Source of the DNA: an uncultured Lachnospiraceae bacterium
GTDB taxonomy: Bacteria; Bacillota; Clostridia; Lachnospirales; Lachnospiraceae
DNA length: 44,840 nt
NCBI GenBank assembly: GCA_905235345.1
Contig: CAJOLO010000001.1
Location: forward strand, 1 to 44,840
Reading direction: 5' to 3'
This document shows, in pieces, positions 17,738-27,928 of this stretch. The notes beneath the pieces are model-generated. The model was not told the origin of the DNA. It saw nothing but the letters and a program-made list of their open reading frames with translations, and did not search any database. Within the stretch, counting starts at the first letter, position 1, and each line of letters opens with the position of its first letter. A program made the translations under genes and the position numbers.

Positions 17738-20700
17738 ATGAAGAAAATACATATCATTCATAACAGAATATGGAAAAGAGGACTTGCAGGGATACTTGCA
17801 CTTTCACTGTTCCTCTCATGTGTTCCGGAACTTGGTGCGGAAGCAACCACTGAGATAAGTGCTGATTCCGGCATGGCAGTTGAAGACGATGCAGCTTCGG
17901 AAGAAGCACCCGTAGAGGAAGCTTCACTTCTTCCAAACTATTCCGTAACACCCAATGCGGAGATTCCGGCCTATGAAGCCTACAAGGGTATGAGCGAATG
18001 GAATAACGGTACAGTAACAGATGCCATGCCTAACACATATTCCCTTACCATTGCCACCGGGGAGAGTGCCGGAGATTCGGTACTTTATTTTGTGGTGCGG
18101 TATAAGGATACACTTGGCAATACGAGGTCACAGTTTGTATTCCCCAATACAGATGGCGGAGCCAGAAGTGATTCCGTATTGAGATACAAGGCAGGAGATG
18201 CTCTTGACAAAGCCTATGGCTCAAGCAATATAGGAACCTACAAATATGCGGAGGATAGCAAGAAAGAGAGCCCTCTTGACTCATGGACGGTACAGGATTA
18301 CATATTTACTACGGAGTATACCATTGCGACCATTGAGAAGGTGGAGGTGTATCTTTCCACAGGAACTACAGGCACAAGCAGCATTCCGGATCAAGAGGAT
18401 AATACTCTAAGCTCTGATGGAGATAATGACAGTAAAGAGACAGTAAATGATTCCAACACGCAGTTTGTTACAAATGACAATCAGCCCAATAATAATGTTA
18501 TTAGTAAAATAGAAGTAAGTGATACCGATGGTGTCGTTAAGACGGATGAGGACACAGAGGGTGCCGTTAAGGTCATACCCGCGGATACTACACTTAGATT
18601 TTCAGCGAATAAAGGCGGTTCAGATAGTAATAGCAAGGTGAACACCAAGAAATCGGATGTTTACTATAGGTATGATGATGTCAATCAGGATTTTATTGAA
18701 GATGAAAATGGTTACTTTCAGTATGATGCTGAATGGAGGACATATAGATATTATAATAATCGTAATCATGTATACTTGTACTTTTACCCCGAAAAATATG
18801 AATTTATTACAGCGGAACAGGCTAAAGAGTTGTGGGAAAATGGTATAGAGCCGGATATTGATGAACCTAAAGAAGATGTGAAATATGCATTCGACGAGCT
18901 CCTTAAAACATTTTATCCTGATCCGGGGCAGGCGAGAGTATATTATTACAGCAAGTATGATAAAACATTTTGGTATACTGAAAATAGAACCCAATATTTT
19001 TATGATTTCAATAGTAAAGAATTTGTAGAATATGGTGATCTGAAAAACCCGAAAAGATATGGAGACTACAATCCTGAATTTAAGAAAAATACAAATTATT
19101 ATTATGATGTGTACTCCCGCACATTCAAAGAAGATGCTGAGGGCAAATTTGTGTATGATCCTGAAGTTGGTACCGTATATCACACAGAAAAAGAAGATGT
19201 ATATTATGATGTGCCAACCCGCAAATTTGTGGGAAAAGACAAATTGACGGAAATAGATACTTATCGCTATGATGATTATGACCAGAATTTTATTCCGGAT
19301 AGGAATGGTGATTTTCAATATGATTCCTTGTTGGAGACCTATTATATTAAAACAGACAAAAATATATTATTATACTATTATCCTGAGAGATGTGATTTTA
19401 TTACATGGAAACAATATTCTGATTGGAAGTCAAAAGGTAAAGAACCGGCTGCAGAACCTGATAAAAAGGGCAAATATTCCTTTTATAAGTTTCTTGAAAC
19501 ATTTTATGATGATCCTAAAGGGGAATATTCTTATGATGATAAGAGCAAAACATTTTATAAAACAAAGCGGGGTTATATTTACTCAGATTATGAATACTAT
19601 GATTTTGAATCTCGATCTTTTAGTCAGGGTATAGTTTTTGGGAGTGGTTCAGGAAATGATGAATTCAAGGCTCAGCATAGATATGGGGATTACAACCCCG
19701 GTTTTAATGAAACAGCCCATTATGTATTTGATGTATATAGTCGCAAATTTAAGGAATCTGATAATGGCAAATTTGTGTATGATCCCGATGTTGGTACCGT
19801 ATATCACACAGAAAAAGAAGATGTATATTATGATGTGCCAACCCGCAAATTTGTGGAAAAGGATAAATTATCGGAATATTATCGCTATGATGATTTCGAT
19901 CAGAACTTTATTTTTGATAATGGTGGTGATTTTCAATATGATTCCGAGCTGGAGACCTATTATATTGCAACAGGGGAAGGACTACTAGATACATTATTGT
20001 ATTTTTATCCGGAGAAATATGAATTCGTAACAAAGGTACAATACAAGGAATGGAAGAATAACGGTGTGACGCCGGATACAGAACCTAAGGCGTGGGTAGA
20101 TGAGGAAACAAAAAATGCGATAAAATATTCTTATAATGAGGCAACCCATACATTTTATACATTTTATACAGGAAATGAGGCATATGAATATTCTGATGAC
20201 AAGAACACATTTATATCTTCTACAGATAAAAAGTATTTTGATTTTAATAAGCGGAAGTTTGTTAATGAGGAAGAATTAACCGAGCAGATAAGGTACAGGA
20301 AGAAACCAAAGCCTGAATATAAGGAAGACGCCAATTACTACTTTGATGTATGTACTCGTACCTTCAAGGAGGATGCGAAAGGCAAATTCGTATATGATCC
20401 GGAGCTTGGAACGGTATATCACACTGTCAAAAATGTGTATTATGACATCAATACGGATAAATTTGTTCCAAAGGAGCAGTTGACCGACCAGAACAGCTAC
20501 TCAGATGAAGAGAAAGGCACGAGCTACTATACAGACAATGTGGTGTCTGAGGATAAGCTGTCCCATAAGAAGGATGTCACTGCTAACACCAAAGGCATAA
20601 TAGGTACCAATACCAAAACATCTTCCAAGGGAAGCTGGACCATACAGGGACTTTCTGTTTATAAGATAAATAAATACAAGAGATACGAGGAGTACGGTTT

Positions 20701-23700
20701 GGTTTCCGGACAGAAGTTCCTTGACTTTGAAGGTTATAAGGTTGCGGATGTAAAGAAGAGGAACGGTGGAGCCCTTACCTTCTCCACATCCGGAGTGGAT
20801 ACCATCATAACCATCGGCGGAGCGGAGGACAGTAACTACTGTGACATCGTGAATTATGCCGAGAATGAAGTCAAGAGGGAATTTGCCTCTGATTCCTCAC
20901 TCTATTCTATAAGAATGGATATGGCAGACCAGTTGAATGCGGGAATTGAAGCATTTATGAACGCAGACGGAACGAAGCTTAGCGGTGATAACGGTATCGT
21001 TGAGGATATCGCGATGGAGTTACAGTATAAGGATATACACGGATGGACCAGAAAGGTCACGCTCCCATTTATAATGAGCAGTTATATGGAAGCTTCCAAT
21101 GCATGCGGAGATAATACCATATTAGGCTTTGCGGGACGCGGCGATACGGTGGCGATGCAGGGACTGCTGCCTGAATTTGCCAGTCTTGCTACTTCCCCCA
21201 AGATCTATGTGGGCAATACTGCAAGAACCAAGGTAAGTGAGAAGGGAATAAATGTAAGCAGCCCCACGACTAAGATGAATACGGCAATCACCGCCACGGC
21301 GTCAGACGATATAAGTCTTGCGGGCGTATCCATGTATAAGGGCGGATGTATGCCTTATGTGATGGGAGGTACGGATTCTGACGGGCAGGCGCTTGTGGGC
21401 GCGACCCTACAGTATGTGTTCGAGAATGCGGATCCCATACAGTACTATACCACGACCAACACTAAGGGAAGGCTGGTGAAGGCGAACGGTAACGATACCA
21501 TCAAGCTGGTGGCGTATAAGAGCGGTTCACCGCTGATAGCGTCAGGGTTTGGCAGGGACAGATATATGGTGACCCTTAAGACCGGTGATAAGGGCAGGTC
21601 GGGGACGAAGGACGATATTTCCCTTATGTTCTATTACGAGAAGCAGGATGGAACGAAGGGAACTACCATCTCCTACAGGGTTAAGAAGGCTGCCAATGAC
21701 TTTCTGGGCACATGGCCCACCAAGGCCGGAGAAAACTACATAGAAACATCCGGACTTTCAGATGGCGGGGATATATCATTTCTCATAGAGGCACCGGATC
21801 TGAAATCATTCACCGGAGTGGATATATCATTACTTGGGGATGACGAGTGGCTGATGGATAACCTTATCATCTCGCTGGTGGATGATGTCTCGTTAAGGCG
21901 GGCATACATAAGGGATAAGAACGACACCAATTACTGGGTAGAGCGGCAGATGACCATAGCGCCCATCTTCAGCCTGAAGGGATTGGATGCCTATGTGCAG
22001 GATAATGACGGCAATGTCTTAGATGAAGACGGCAGGCGGGTCGAGAAGAAGAAGGTGCAGAAATATGATGATGACGGCAATCCGCTCTATGACGATAACG
22101 GGGAGCCAATCTATGAGGAAGTGGAGGACGACAGCTATTATACCCAGACAAGAACAATGAGTGAACAGTTCTTTACCGGTGGACAGTCCATCAATATATC
22201 GTTTAACACCCGTACCATCAATGACGTGAGGGATACGGATTACGCTTCGGTGCGCTACCGCATGACATACGACCAGACGGGAGTTGACTGGGGTTTTGCC
22301 AAGAAGAAGCTGACTTATGATGTGTCGGTGAAGGTTGCGGAGGATCCTGAATATGACTTGGGTAACGGCGATTCCGGTTCTACCAACTACTTCTACTTCC
22401 AGCTTATATTCAAGAACGGCAACAGCGGATATGTGCTTGCCAACCAGCAGATCAGCTCTGACGGTTTCCGTTCCGGCAAAACGGAGATATTCTCCATAGC
22501 GGTGAACAGGGATTACGGAGATCTTACGGGAGTACGCATCATACCGGAGGATATATCTTCAGATGCGGATCCGTTTGATAAGCTGAATATTGACACAATA
22601 ACGGTGACACAGCAGACCAACGGCGGAGCTGCCATGATGTATGTGATCGGACAGGTAGGATGGATTGACATCGATTACAGGGATGAGAGTGAGAAGGCAA
22701 GCTTCAGAGGACAGCAGGCGAGAACGGCCGGAGAGATTGCAAAGCTCTGCAAGGTAACGGACAGAAAGCGTGTCTATAACATGCTCTGCGAGTTCACCAA
22801 TCTGCCATGGGATAACGATTATTACCAGTTAGAGGGCTCGGTAATGGCAACGGTATCTTATATGAGTTCGGCCACCAATAAGGTGGAGACTATGGAATTC
22901 GATGTGGTGCAAAGGCTTGCGTCATATATGAACAAGACAGCCAAATCCTTTGATGCGGCGACCAATCCGGATGAGGTGCGGGTAGCGTCCTCTCAGATGA
23001 AGACTATATCAGATCCGGAGTGGATGTTCAGACCGAACACCACAGACCGGTTTATCATGCCGCCGATTGCGGATATACAGTCATTAAAGAGTATCGTGTT
23101 CACGGCGCAGTCAAGGAACGGCTATCCTGCCACATGGAACATAGGTAAGGTATGCATATCCGAGATCGAAGAAAACGGCGGATTACAGTTAAATGCGAAT
23201 GAAGAGTATTACAGGAGCATGAAGACCAAGAGTCTGTGTGCCAGCGACGGGGAGACGGTAACAGTCAATGTCAACATAGGTACGCCATCTGCCTCCAAGG
23301 AGATCAAATTCAATGATAATACCATAACATGGTCTTCGGAAGGATGGGCGACGCCTGTAAGCAGAATGCCGGATTCATCTGATGACAAGGTGAATATATT
23401 CGTATATCCGTCAGCTTCAACGAAGAATATAGAGGGCAGCAAGGTGAACATGTTCTTCCAGTATGCCATACCGTTCTCACAGTATATGCAAAAGACCGAG
23501 GTATTAGAGCCGGCCAACAGCGGAACTAATGATGCAGTGTTCTATATACTGGGAATGAGCGTGAAGGATTTCGTAAGTGCCTCGACACTTGGAATACAGT
23601 GCTCCAACTCAAGACTTTTGTTCAGTCATGCCGTTGTGCAGCACGTCAGGGATGATGTGGTCATGAATACATTTACCTATCTGTTTACGGGAGAGCCGTC

Positions 23701-25357
23701 AGCGGTGATCACGCTAAGGACAGAGCCGGGCACGAGCAATGTGTATATGGATAATACGGAGGAGACGGTGGCATTCTCGTTCGGCGCCAATACGGCGGAA
23801 CAGCTTCTTACGAATGAGTATGATGATGTGGCGGTAGCGTTCCACTACAGGTCAACGATAGACGGCGGAAGAATGGAATATCGTTCCCCTTATGTATATC
23901 TGACTGACCAGGGCGTGAGTGCTATATCTGAAGGACTGTTTGTTGAGCTTGACTTCAAAGTGCCATATGTATCGGAGATAACGGGATACTCAATCGCCGG
24001 ATACGGCAACATAAAGGGTAATGTGGATGCGGCTGCCGGAATCGTATATCATGTGGATAAGGCAGAACTTAATCCGGAGTCTGCAATATATGAGACTGTG
24101 GAACGCTCCAGGAGGAGTTACGCATCCTTTGCGGATTCCTATAAACTGACGGATGCCATTACGAAATACAAGAGGACCAATGACAAATGCTACGGTGATG
24201 ATGCGGTGGCTCCGGTTGCGGTGACATTTACTACGGCAGAGGCTTCCAATGTGCTGGACAGCGGTACGGAGTCAAAGGTTCAGATGACATTTAACTACAC
24301 CAATTACAAGGGTGTGAAGATGACGAAGGAATTCGTGGATGCTACGCCGTATATCCAGGGAGATACGAAGAAGTTCGTGGCAAATGAAGATGCAACGGTG
24401 AAGTTCTTCATCAAGGAGCTGGATAAAGACTTGTCGCTTACATCGGTGGATATCATACCTTATAACGGCAAGAAAGTTACGACAACAGATATCAATGTGG
24501 CCTCGGATGAGGCTGTGAAGAGTCAGAATACGGGGGATGATACGCAGGCGTATACGAATAATACGGACAGCAGTAATACAACTAATACTGCGAATGGCGG
24601 TACTAATTCGGATAACCTTCAGACCACCGATAATACCGATACTGCGGTCAGCAGCATGACCGAGACGGATGAAGTGAATCTGCTTACCCAGACACTTGAG
24701 AGCATGAATGCAAGCTGGACTATATCAGGTGTTGTATGTGATATCGCATGGGGTGAGAAGATCAAGCAAAGACCGATAACCCAGCAGTTCTTAGGACTTG
24801 AGAAGGGCGGAACACTTAGATTTAATGATATAACAATGACGATTGATATCATGAGGTCTAATGGTGCCGTAACGCAGGTTAAGGATGGAATGGCACTTGT
24901 TACAGTGAAGCCGGGTGAAAGTCTGTCGGCGGTTATCAAGATAGCAGGATCAACAGGTGGCTATTCGGCTCATGCCTATAAGATGTTCGGTGAGGCAGGA
25001 GATGAGGTTCCGACAACGATTTCTAAAATTACAACGATCGGCTTCACATTCAATGCGCCGACCAATATAAGCGGTGGGGCAGAGGAGTATAAGATCGAGA
25101 TATCACCGATTGACGCACCGGATATAGTATACACCATAAGAGTCTGGGTACAGAGCGACCAGGTGACTACGGAAGCCACAACTGAGGCAACGACCGAACA
25201 GGCGACAGAGAAGGCAACCGAGGAGAAGACAACAGAAGCAACGACAGAAGCGACAACAGAAGCCGCGACTGAAGCAACGACGGAAACCACAACAGAAACG
25301 ACAACAGAAGTGACTACAGAAGCCACGGCTGAGGCTGCAACTGAGACGACACCCTAA
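17738..25357 (+). CDS. giant secreted surface protein with tyrosine-rich repeats
   Basis: This 2539-residue exported protein is preceded by GGGGGA eight bases before the ATG at 17738; an in-frame ATG at 17711 is less likely. A signal peptide (LAGILALSLFLSC core) is followed by an N-terminal beta-rich domain, a ~600-residue Tyr/Asp/Phe-rich region of three long repeats (about 309-920), and ~1400 residues of beta-sandwich-like domains. Of these, the segment around VTLKTGDKGRSGTKDDISL with a later DNLIISLVDD resembles a PLAT/LH2 fold. It ends in 63 residues of Thr/Glu/Ala repeats (TTEATTEA). There is no sorting signal or wall-binding consensus. A role as adhesin or cell-surface fibre is plausible but inferred. 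The repeat part is visibly more AT-rich than the rest. Confidence 0.85.
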   Translation: MKKIHIIHNRIWKRGLAGILALSLFLSCVPELGAEATTEISADSGMAVEDDAASEEAPVEEASLLPNYSVTPNAEIPAYEAYKGMSEWNNGTVTDAMPNTYSLTIATGESAGDSVLYFVVRYKDTLGNTRSQFVFPNTDGGARSDSVLRYKAGDALDKAYGSSNIGTYKYAEDSKKESPLDSWTVQDYIFTTEYTIATIEKVEVYLSTGTTGTSSIPDQEDNTLSSDGDNDSKETVNDSNTQFVTNDNQPNNNVISKIEVSDTDGVVKTDEDTEGAVKVIPADTTLRFSANKGGSDSNSKVNTKKSDVYYRYDDVNQDFIEDENGYFQYDAEWRTYRYYNNRNHVYLYFYPEKYEFITAEQAKELWENGIEPDIDEPKEDVKYAFDELLKTFYPDPGQARVYYYSKYDKTFWYTENRTQYFYDFNSKEFVEYGDLKNPKRYGDYNPEFKKNTNYYYDVYSRTFKEDAEGKFVYDPEVGTVYHTEKEDVYYDVPTRKFVGKDKLTEIDTYRYDDYDQNFIPDRNGDFQYDSLLETYYIKTDKNILLYYYPERCDFITWKQYSDWKSKGKEPAAEPDKKGKYSFYKFLETFYDDPKGEYSYDDKSKTFYKTKRGYIYSDYEYYDFESRSFSQGIVFGSGSGNDEFKAQHRYGDYNPGFNETAHYVFDVYSRKFKESDNGKFVYDPDVGTVYHTEKEDVYYDVPTRKFVEKDKLSEYYRYDDFDQNFIFDNGGDFQYDSELETYYIATGEGLLDTLLYFYPEKYEFVTKVQYKEWKNNGVTPDTEPKAWVDEETKNAIKYSYNEATHTFYTFYTGNEAYEYSDDKNTFISSTDKKYFDFNKRKFVNEEELTEQIRYRKKPKPEYKEDANYYFDVCTRTFKEDAKGKFVYDPELGTVYHTVKNVYYDINTDKFVPKEQLTDQNSYSDEEKGTSYYTDNVVSEDKLSHKKDVTANTKGIIGTNTKTSSKGSWTIQGLSVYKINKYKRYEEYGLVSGQKFLDFEGYKVADVKKRNGGALTFSTSGVDTIITIGGAEDSNYCDIVNYAENEVKREFASDSSLYSIRMDMADQLNAGIEAFMNADGTKLSGDNGIVEDIAMELQYKDIHGWTRKVTLPFIMSSYMEASNACGDNTILGFAGRGDTVAMQGLLPEFASLATSPKIYVGNTARTKVSEKGINVSSPTTKMNTAITATASDDISLAGVSMYKGGCMPYVMGGTDSDGQALVGATLQYVFENADPIQYYTTTNTKGRLVKANGNDTIKLVAYKSGSPLIASGFGRDRYMVTLKTGDKGRSGTKDDISLMFYYEKQDGTKGTTISYRVKKAANDFLGTWPTKAGENYIETSGLSDGGDISFLIEAPDLKSFTGVDISLLGDDEWLMDNLIISLVDDVSLRRAYIRDKNDTNYWVERQMTIAPIFSLKGLDAYVQDNDGNVLDEDGRRVEKKKVQKYDDDGNPLYDDNGEPIYEEVEDDSYYTQTRTMSEQFFTGGQSINISFNTRTINDVRDTDYASVRYRMTYDQTGVDWGFAKKKLTYDVSVKVAEDPEYDLGNGDSGSTNYFYFQLIFKNGNSGYVLANQQISSDGFRSGKTEIFSIAVNRDYGDLTGVRIIPEDISSDADPFDKLNIDTITVTQQTNGGAAMMYVIGQVGWIDIDYRDESEKASFRGQQARTAGEIAKLCKVTDRKRVYNMLCEFTNLPWDNDYYQLEGSVMATVSYMSSATNKVETMEFDVVQRLASYMNKTAKSFDAATNPDEVRVASSQMKTISDPEWMFRPNTTDRFIMPPIADIQSLKSIVFTAQSRNGYPATWNIGKVCISEIEENGGLQLNANEEYYRSMKTKSLCASDGETVTVNVNIGTPSASKEIKFNDNTITWSSEGWATPVSRMPDSSDDKVNIFVYPSASTKNIEGSKVNMFFQYAIPFSQYMQKTEVLEPANSGTNDAVFYILGMSVKDFVSASTLGIQCSNSRLLFSHAVVQHVRDDVVMNTFTYLFTGEPSAVITLRTEPGTSNVYMDNTEETVAFSFGANTAEQLLTNEYDDVAVAFHYRSTIDGGRMEYRSPYVYLTDQGVSAISEGLFVELDFKVPYVSEITGYSIAGYGNIKGNVDAAAGIVYHVDKAELNPESAIYETVERSRRSYASFADSYKLTDAITKYKRTNDKCYGDDAVAPVAVTFTTAEASNVLDSGTESKVQMTFNYTNYKGVKMTKEFVDATPYIQGDTKKFVANEDATVKFFIKELDKDLSLTSVDIIPYNGKKVTTTDINVASDEAVKSQNTGDDTQAYTNNTDSSNTTNTANGGTNSDNLQTTDNTDTAVSSMTETDEVNLLTQTLESMNASWTISGVVCDIAWGEKIKQRPITQQFLGLEKGGTLRFNDITMTIDIMRSNGAVTQVKDGMALVTVKPGESLSAVIKIAGSTGGYSAHAYKMFGEAGDEVPTTISKITTIGFTFNAPTNISGGAEEYKIEISPIDAPDIVYTIRVWVQSDQVTTEATTEATTEQATEKATEEKTTEATTEATTEAATEATTETTTETTTEVTTEATAEAATETTP
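18661..20500 (+). repeat. three ~205-208-codon repeats in the giant surface protein gene
   Basis: Copies begin near 18661, 19262 and 19878. Each encodes blocks such as YRYDD..QNFI, YFYPEKYEFIT, GKFVYDPEVGTVYHT and VYYDVPTRKFV. A ~90-bp stretch of copy 1 (19142-19231) recurs almost unchanged at 19766-19855 (624 bp later). Copy 3 (20381 onward) is more diverged and GC-richer, so copies 1 and 2 look like the recent duplication. Confidence 0.9.
25166..25354 (+). repeat. low-complexity TTEA-type repeat at the end of the giant gene
   Basis: Sixty-three codons consist almost entirely of Thr, Glu and Ala in four-residue units and run to the stop codon. Such stretches act as extended surface stalks in other bacteria. 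A short related motif, VTTEITTEY, occurs in the next protein. Confidence 0.9.
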
Positions 25358-25394
25358 GATATAGTGGAAACTGATTGTGCAACTTATGCGACAC

Positions 25395-25400
25395 TATAAT
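25395..25400 (+). promoter_or_regulatory. possible internal -10 box
   Basis: A perfect TATAAT lies 46 bp before the next gene. Upstream sequence (TTGTGC at 25375 and TATGCGAC at 25385) vaguely resembles the repeat box, but the 11-bp and 9-bp spacings are not kept, so I do not count it as a fifth copy. It may give separate expression of the genes from 25447. Confidence 0.35.
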
Positions 25401-25446
25401 TTAATGACAATGGGGAATACTATACAGGATTTAGGAGAAATATGAC

Positions 25447-26667
25447 ATGAATAAAAAGAAAATACTGATTGCAGGCATTGCAGTATTACTGTTTGCGGTG
25501 TTATTAGCAGTCATCATAATCAATGTTAATAAAGGAAAGGTGAAGCTTTTCACTGATTCTAATTATCCATGCATGTATAAGAGCAGGGATAATAATGTGG
25601 TATTTCAACTGAATGATAAGAATAATTATGATATCCCTTGGCAGATAGAGGAAGATGGTGGAATTGTGGATGCATCTGTTAAGAATGACGGCAAGGGCAG
25701 GAAGGCAGTATATACTTTATCTGCTAAGGCTCCGGGGATGACGGAGCTTAGGCTTTATAAGACTAAAGAGCTGTTAGGCTTTGAGGTTGAGATAGTTTCT
25801 GTAAGGATTCCTGTCAACATATCGGAGAATGAGACAGGAATGGTGTTAAATGTTTTCGGATCACCCACACTTACTGACAATGGCGGAGCTGTTGGAGGCA
25901 GGAATACCGACAATCCATATATTCTGCTTAACAATGGTGACGGCACTGCAAAGGTCGTATTTGTTAAGGGACAGAATGACTGGATGGTATCTGACAGCAG
26001 TAATATGGCAAGCATTGAATGGAATATAGCAGATGACAGCTATGATTTATGTCAGATTTCAGAGAATCCTGATTATGACCCTGATGCAGAGGTTACTACA
26101 GAAATAACTACAGAATATATTGAACCTGAGAATTCAGGGGATGAAGAAGATATGATTGATCCGGAAAGTGTTACTGAAGATAATTCCGAAAGCTCCTCTT
26201 CTAAAGGTTCAAGCGAGAAGCCTTCTAAGACAGCTAAGGATATCGGGAATATGACTATCTCAGATGAGGATTATGAGAATGGAAGTATTGATTTGTCTGA
26301 ATATGCAGTAGATGGAGAGATACCTGAGGATGTCCTTAAGGCGCTTGACGAGAAGCTTGCAGAGAAAGCTAAGGAGATGGGTGACGATTCCGGTTATTCG
26401 TCAGACAGCGAATCTGACAGTGAGTTGTCTGATACAGAGGATGGTGAGGCATCGGAGGATGGGCTTACAATAAATCCCGAGACGGGAGTAGTTATCATCA
26501 ATGAAGAAGATTTGATGAATATGCGTGCAGAGAAGATCACAGTTGTCAAGGAGACAATATTAACTGTTTCCTCTGAGCAGTATAATACTGTAGAATATAT
26601 CAAGGTATCATTTATGTCTGATGGCAATATTATGCTTTCCATCAGCAAAAAGGGGCCTAAGAAATAA
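25447..26667 (+). CDS. membrane-anchored extracellular protein, unknown function
   Basis: This 406-residue protein has an N-terminal membrane anchor (about residues 6-27) after MNKKK, then an extracellular beta-rich portion (30-200) resembling an Ig-like or carbohydrate-binding sandwich without a clear family match. A Ser/Glu/Asp-rich linker (about 215-345) follows, starting with VTTEITTEY, and then a C-terminal ~60-residue domain ending in a basic tail. AGGAG at 25433-25437 fixes the start. It lies 89 bp after the giant surface protein gene and 17 bp before the next gene, so it probably belongs to the same operon and may interact with the surface proteins. Confidence 0.75.
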   Translation: MNKKKILIAGIAVLLFAVLLAVIIINVNKGKVKLFTDSNYPCMYKSRDNNVVFQLNDKNNYDIPWQIEEDGGIVDASVKNDGKGRKAVYTLSAKAPGMTELRLYKTKELLGFEVEIVSVRIPVNISENETGMVLNVFGSPTLTDNGGAVGGRNTDNPYILLNNGDGTAKVVFVKGQNDWMVSDSSNMASIEWNIADDSYDLCQISENPDYDPDAEVTTEITTEYIEPENSGDEEDMIDPESVTEDNSESSSSKGSSEKPSKTAKDIGNMTISDEDYENGSIDLSEYAVDGEIPEDVLKALDEKLAEKAKEMGDDSGYSSDSESDSELSDTEDGEASEDGLTINPETGVVIINEEDLMNMRAEKITVVKETILTVSSEQYNTVEYIKVSFMSDGNIMLSISKKGPKK

Positions 26668-26684
26668 TTTGGAAGGTGATGTTA

Positions 26685-27812
26685 GTGTTATCAAAGAAGG
26701 ACAAGACTGATCAGCTTCTTATGGAATCCAGAAAGCTGCTGCTTAATCAGGTGGAAGTGGGAAGTGACGGCAGGCTGATCGCAGTGGATGAGATAAGGAC
26801 ATTCAGATATGGTGCTGCAGAGGGCGAGCATAAGGTGAGGATTTCCGGTATAACCACCAGGGATTTCTTCTACCGAACCAAATACAACCGAACCAAGGCC
26901 GTATATCAGGCGTCTGAGGCTATGAAGGATATAGGCAGGCGTGCCAGTCTTAAGTGCATGAATGATGCGGCAGCCTGTATAATCAAATCACCGATATTTT
27001 ATCCGGTGGTAATCGTGTTTTATGAGAATAGAGACGGACGAATGCAGCTTTCTGCATTTACTGCGAGAGCGTTCTCATCCCTTTTTGCCATCAATTCAGC
27101 GCTTAAGAGGTTTGACAGGGAACTGCCTGATACAATGGTGAGAAAGGTTTCCATACACAGCGTACATGATGTGAATATGGCTGTTATTCACAGTCTCAAG
27201 GGTCTCGTCAAAAAAGATAGCGATAATGAAGACGGAGACTATGTTGATCTGAAGAAGATGTTTAAGGCAGAAAGAAGAAACAGAAAGGTTTCCGGTGCCG
27301 GCGGCAGAGGGGGAAGAGGAAGGAAAAAGAGTGAAGAATCGGTTCGCACAGGGAATTATCATATTGGGGATGATAAGGAATTACTGGATCAGAGAAGTCT
27401 ATATAATGGCGAATCAGAGAGTTTAAGTTCAGAGCCTGAAGGATTAGAGCAGGAAGACTCAGGGATAAATAGCGATAGAAGTTATGAAAGCCGCGAGGAA
27501 AGGAAAGCCAGAAAGAAGGCTGAGCGATTAGAAAAAAAGCGGGAAGCTGCCAGAAGAAAGTACGAGAAGCTCTTGGAAGAAGCTCCGGCAAAGACACCGG
27601 GGGGCGAAGATTTGATTAATACATCGGTGGATGAGGGATATTCTGAGGAAGAGGATGAAGATATAATGAGAGAATTTACCGGAATGAGCACAGATGAGTT
27701 GGATGCTTATGACGATAATGAAACCGATGAAGATATAATGAGAGAATTTACCGGAATGAGCACGGATGAGATGAATGCTTACGGTGATTATGGAACTAAT
27801 GAAGATAATTGA
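26685..27812 (+). CDS. cytosolic protein with VirB4-tail-like acidic repeats
   Basis: I do not recognise the family of this 375-residue protein. It has no signal peptide or membrane helix. Residues 1-190 look like a folded alpha/beta domain (VEVGSDGRLIAVDEIRTFRYG, later IFYPVVIVFYENRDG). A Gly/Arg/Lys patch (about 205-220) and a charged, coiled-coil-prone region (about 265-300) follow. The end carries two 24-residue repeats, DEDIMREFTGMSTDE, at residues 331 and 355. The GTG at 26685 is preferred because GGAAGG (26671-26676) is correctly spaced from it; the nearby GTG (26676) and ATG (26679) are too close. The repeat motif and its 24-residue period match the VirB4 tail, hinting at a shared partner. 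Confidence 0.75.
   Translation: MLSKKDKTDQLLMESRKLLLNQVEVGSDGRLIAVDEIRTFRYGAAEGEHKVRISGITTRDFFYRTKYNRTKAVYQASEAMKDIGRRASLKCMNDAAACIIKSPIFYPVVIVFYENRDGRMQLSAFTARAFSSLFAINSALKRFDRELPDTMVRKVSIHSVHDVNMAVIHSLKGLVKKDSDNEDGDYVDLKKMFKAERRNRKVSGAGGRGGRGRKKSEESVRTGNYHIGDDKELLDQRSLYNGESESLSSEPEGLEQEDSGINSDRSYESREERKARKKAERLEKKREAARRKYEKLLEEAPAKTPGGEDLINTSVDEGYSEEEDEDIMREFTGMSTDELDAYDDNETDEDIMREFTGMSTDEMNAYGDYGTNEDN
27657..27800 (+). repeat. two 72-bp repeats at the end of the cytosolic protein gene
   Basis: Two copies encode GATGAAGATATAATGAGAG followed by codons for FTGMSTDE; the TTT codons lie at 27675 and 27747, exactly 72 bp apart. The period equals that of the VirB4 tail repeats at 13936-14148. 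Confidence 0.85.
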
Positions 27813-27928
27813 AGCCTGTGGGAATAGTAGAATGAGAAGTGGATGAAGCACATTGGCTTTAAAATGGATAGTTCACTGTGACATAACCTGTGGTAGTTAT
27901 TAAAGAGATTGGTACAAGGAGGAAAAGC

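Noticed and set aside
25166..25357. Cell-wall sorting signal at the end of the giant surface protein
   Set aside because: The protein ends in TTEA-type repeats with no LPxTG-like motif, hydrophobic segment or basic tail.
25375..25400. Fifth copy of the repeat box before the gene at 25447
   Set aside because: TTGTGC and TATGCGAC are only loosely similar, and neither the 11-bp period nor the 9-bp gap to TATAAT is kept.
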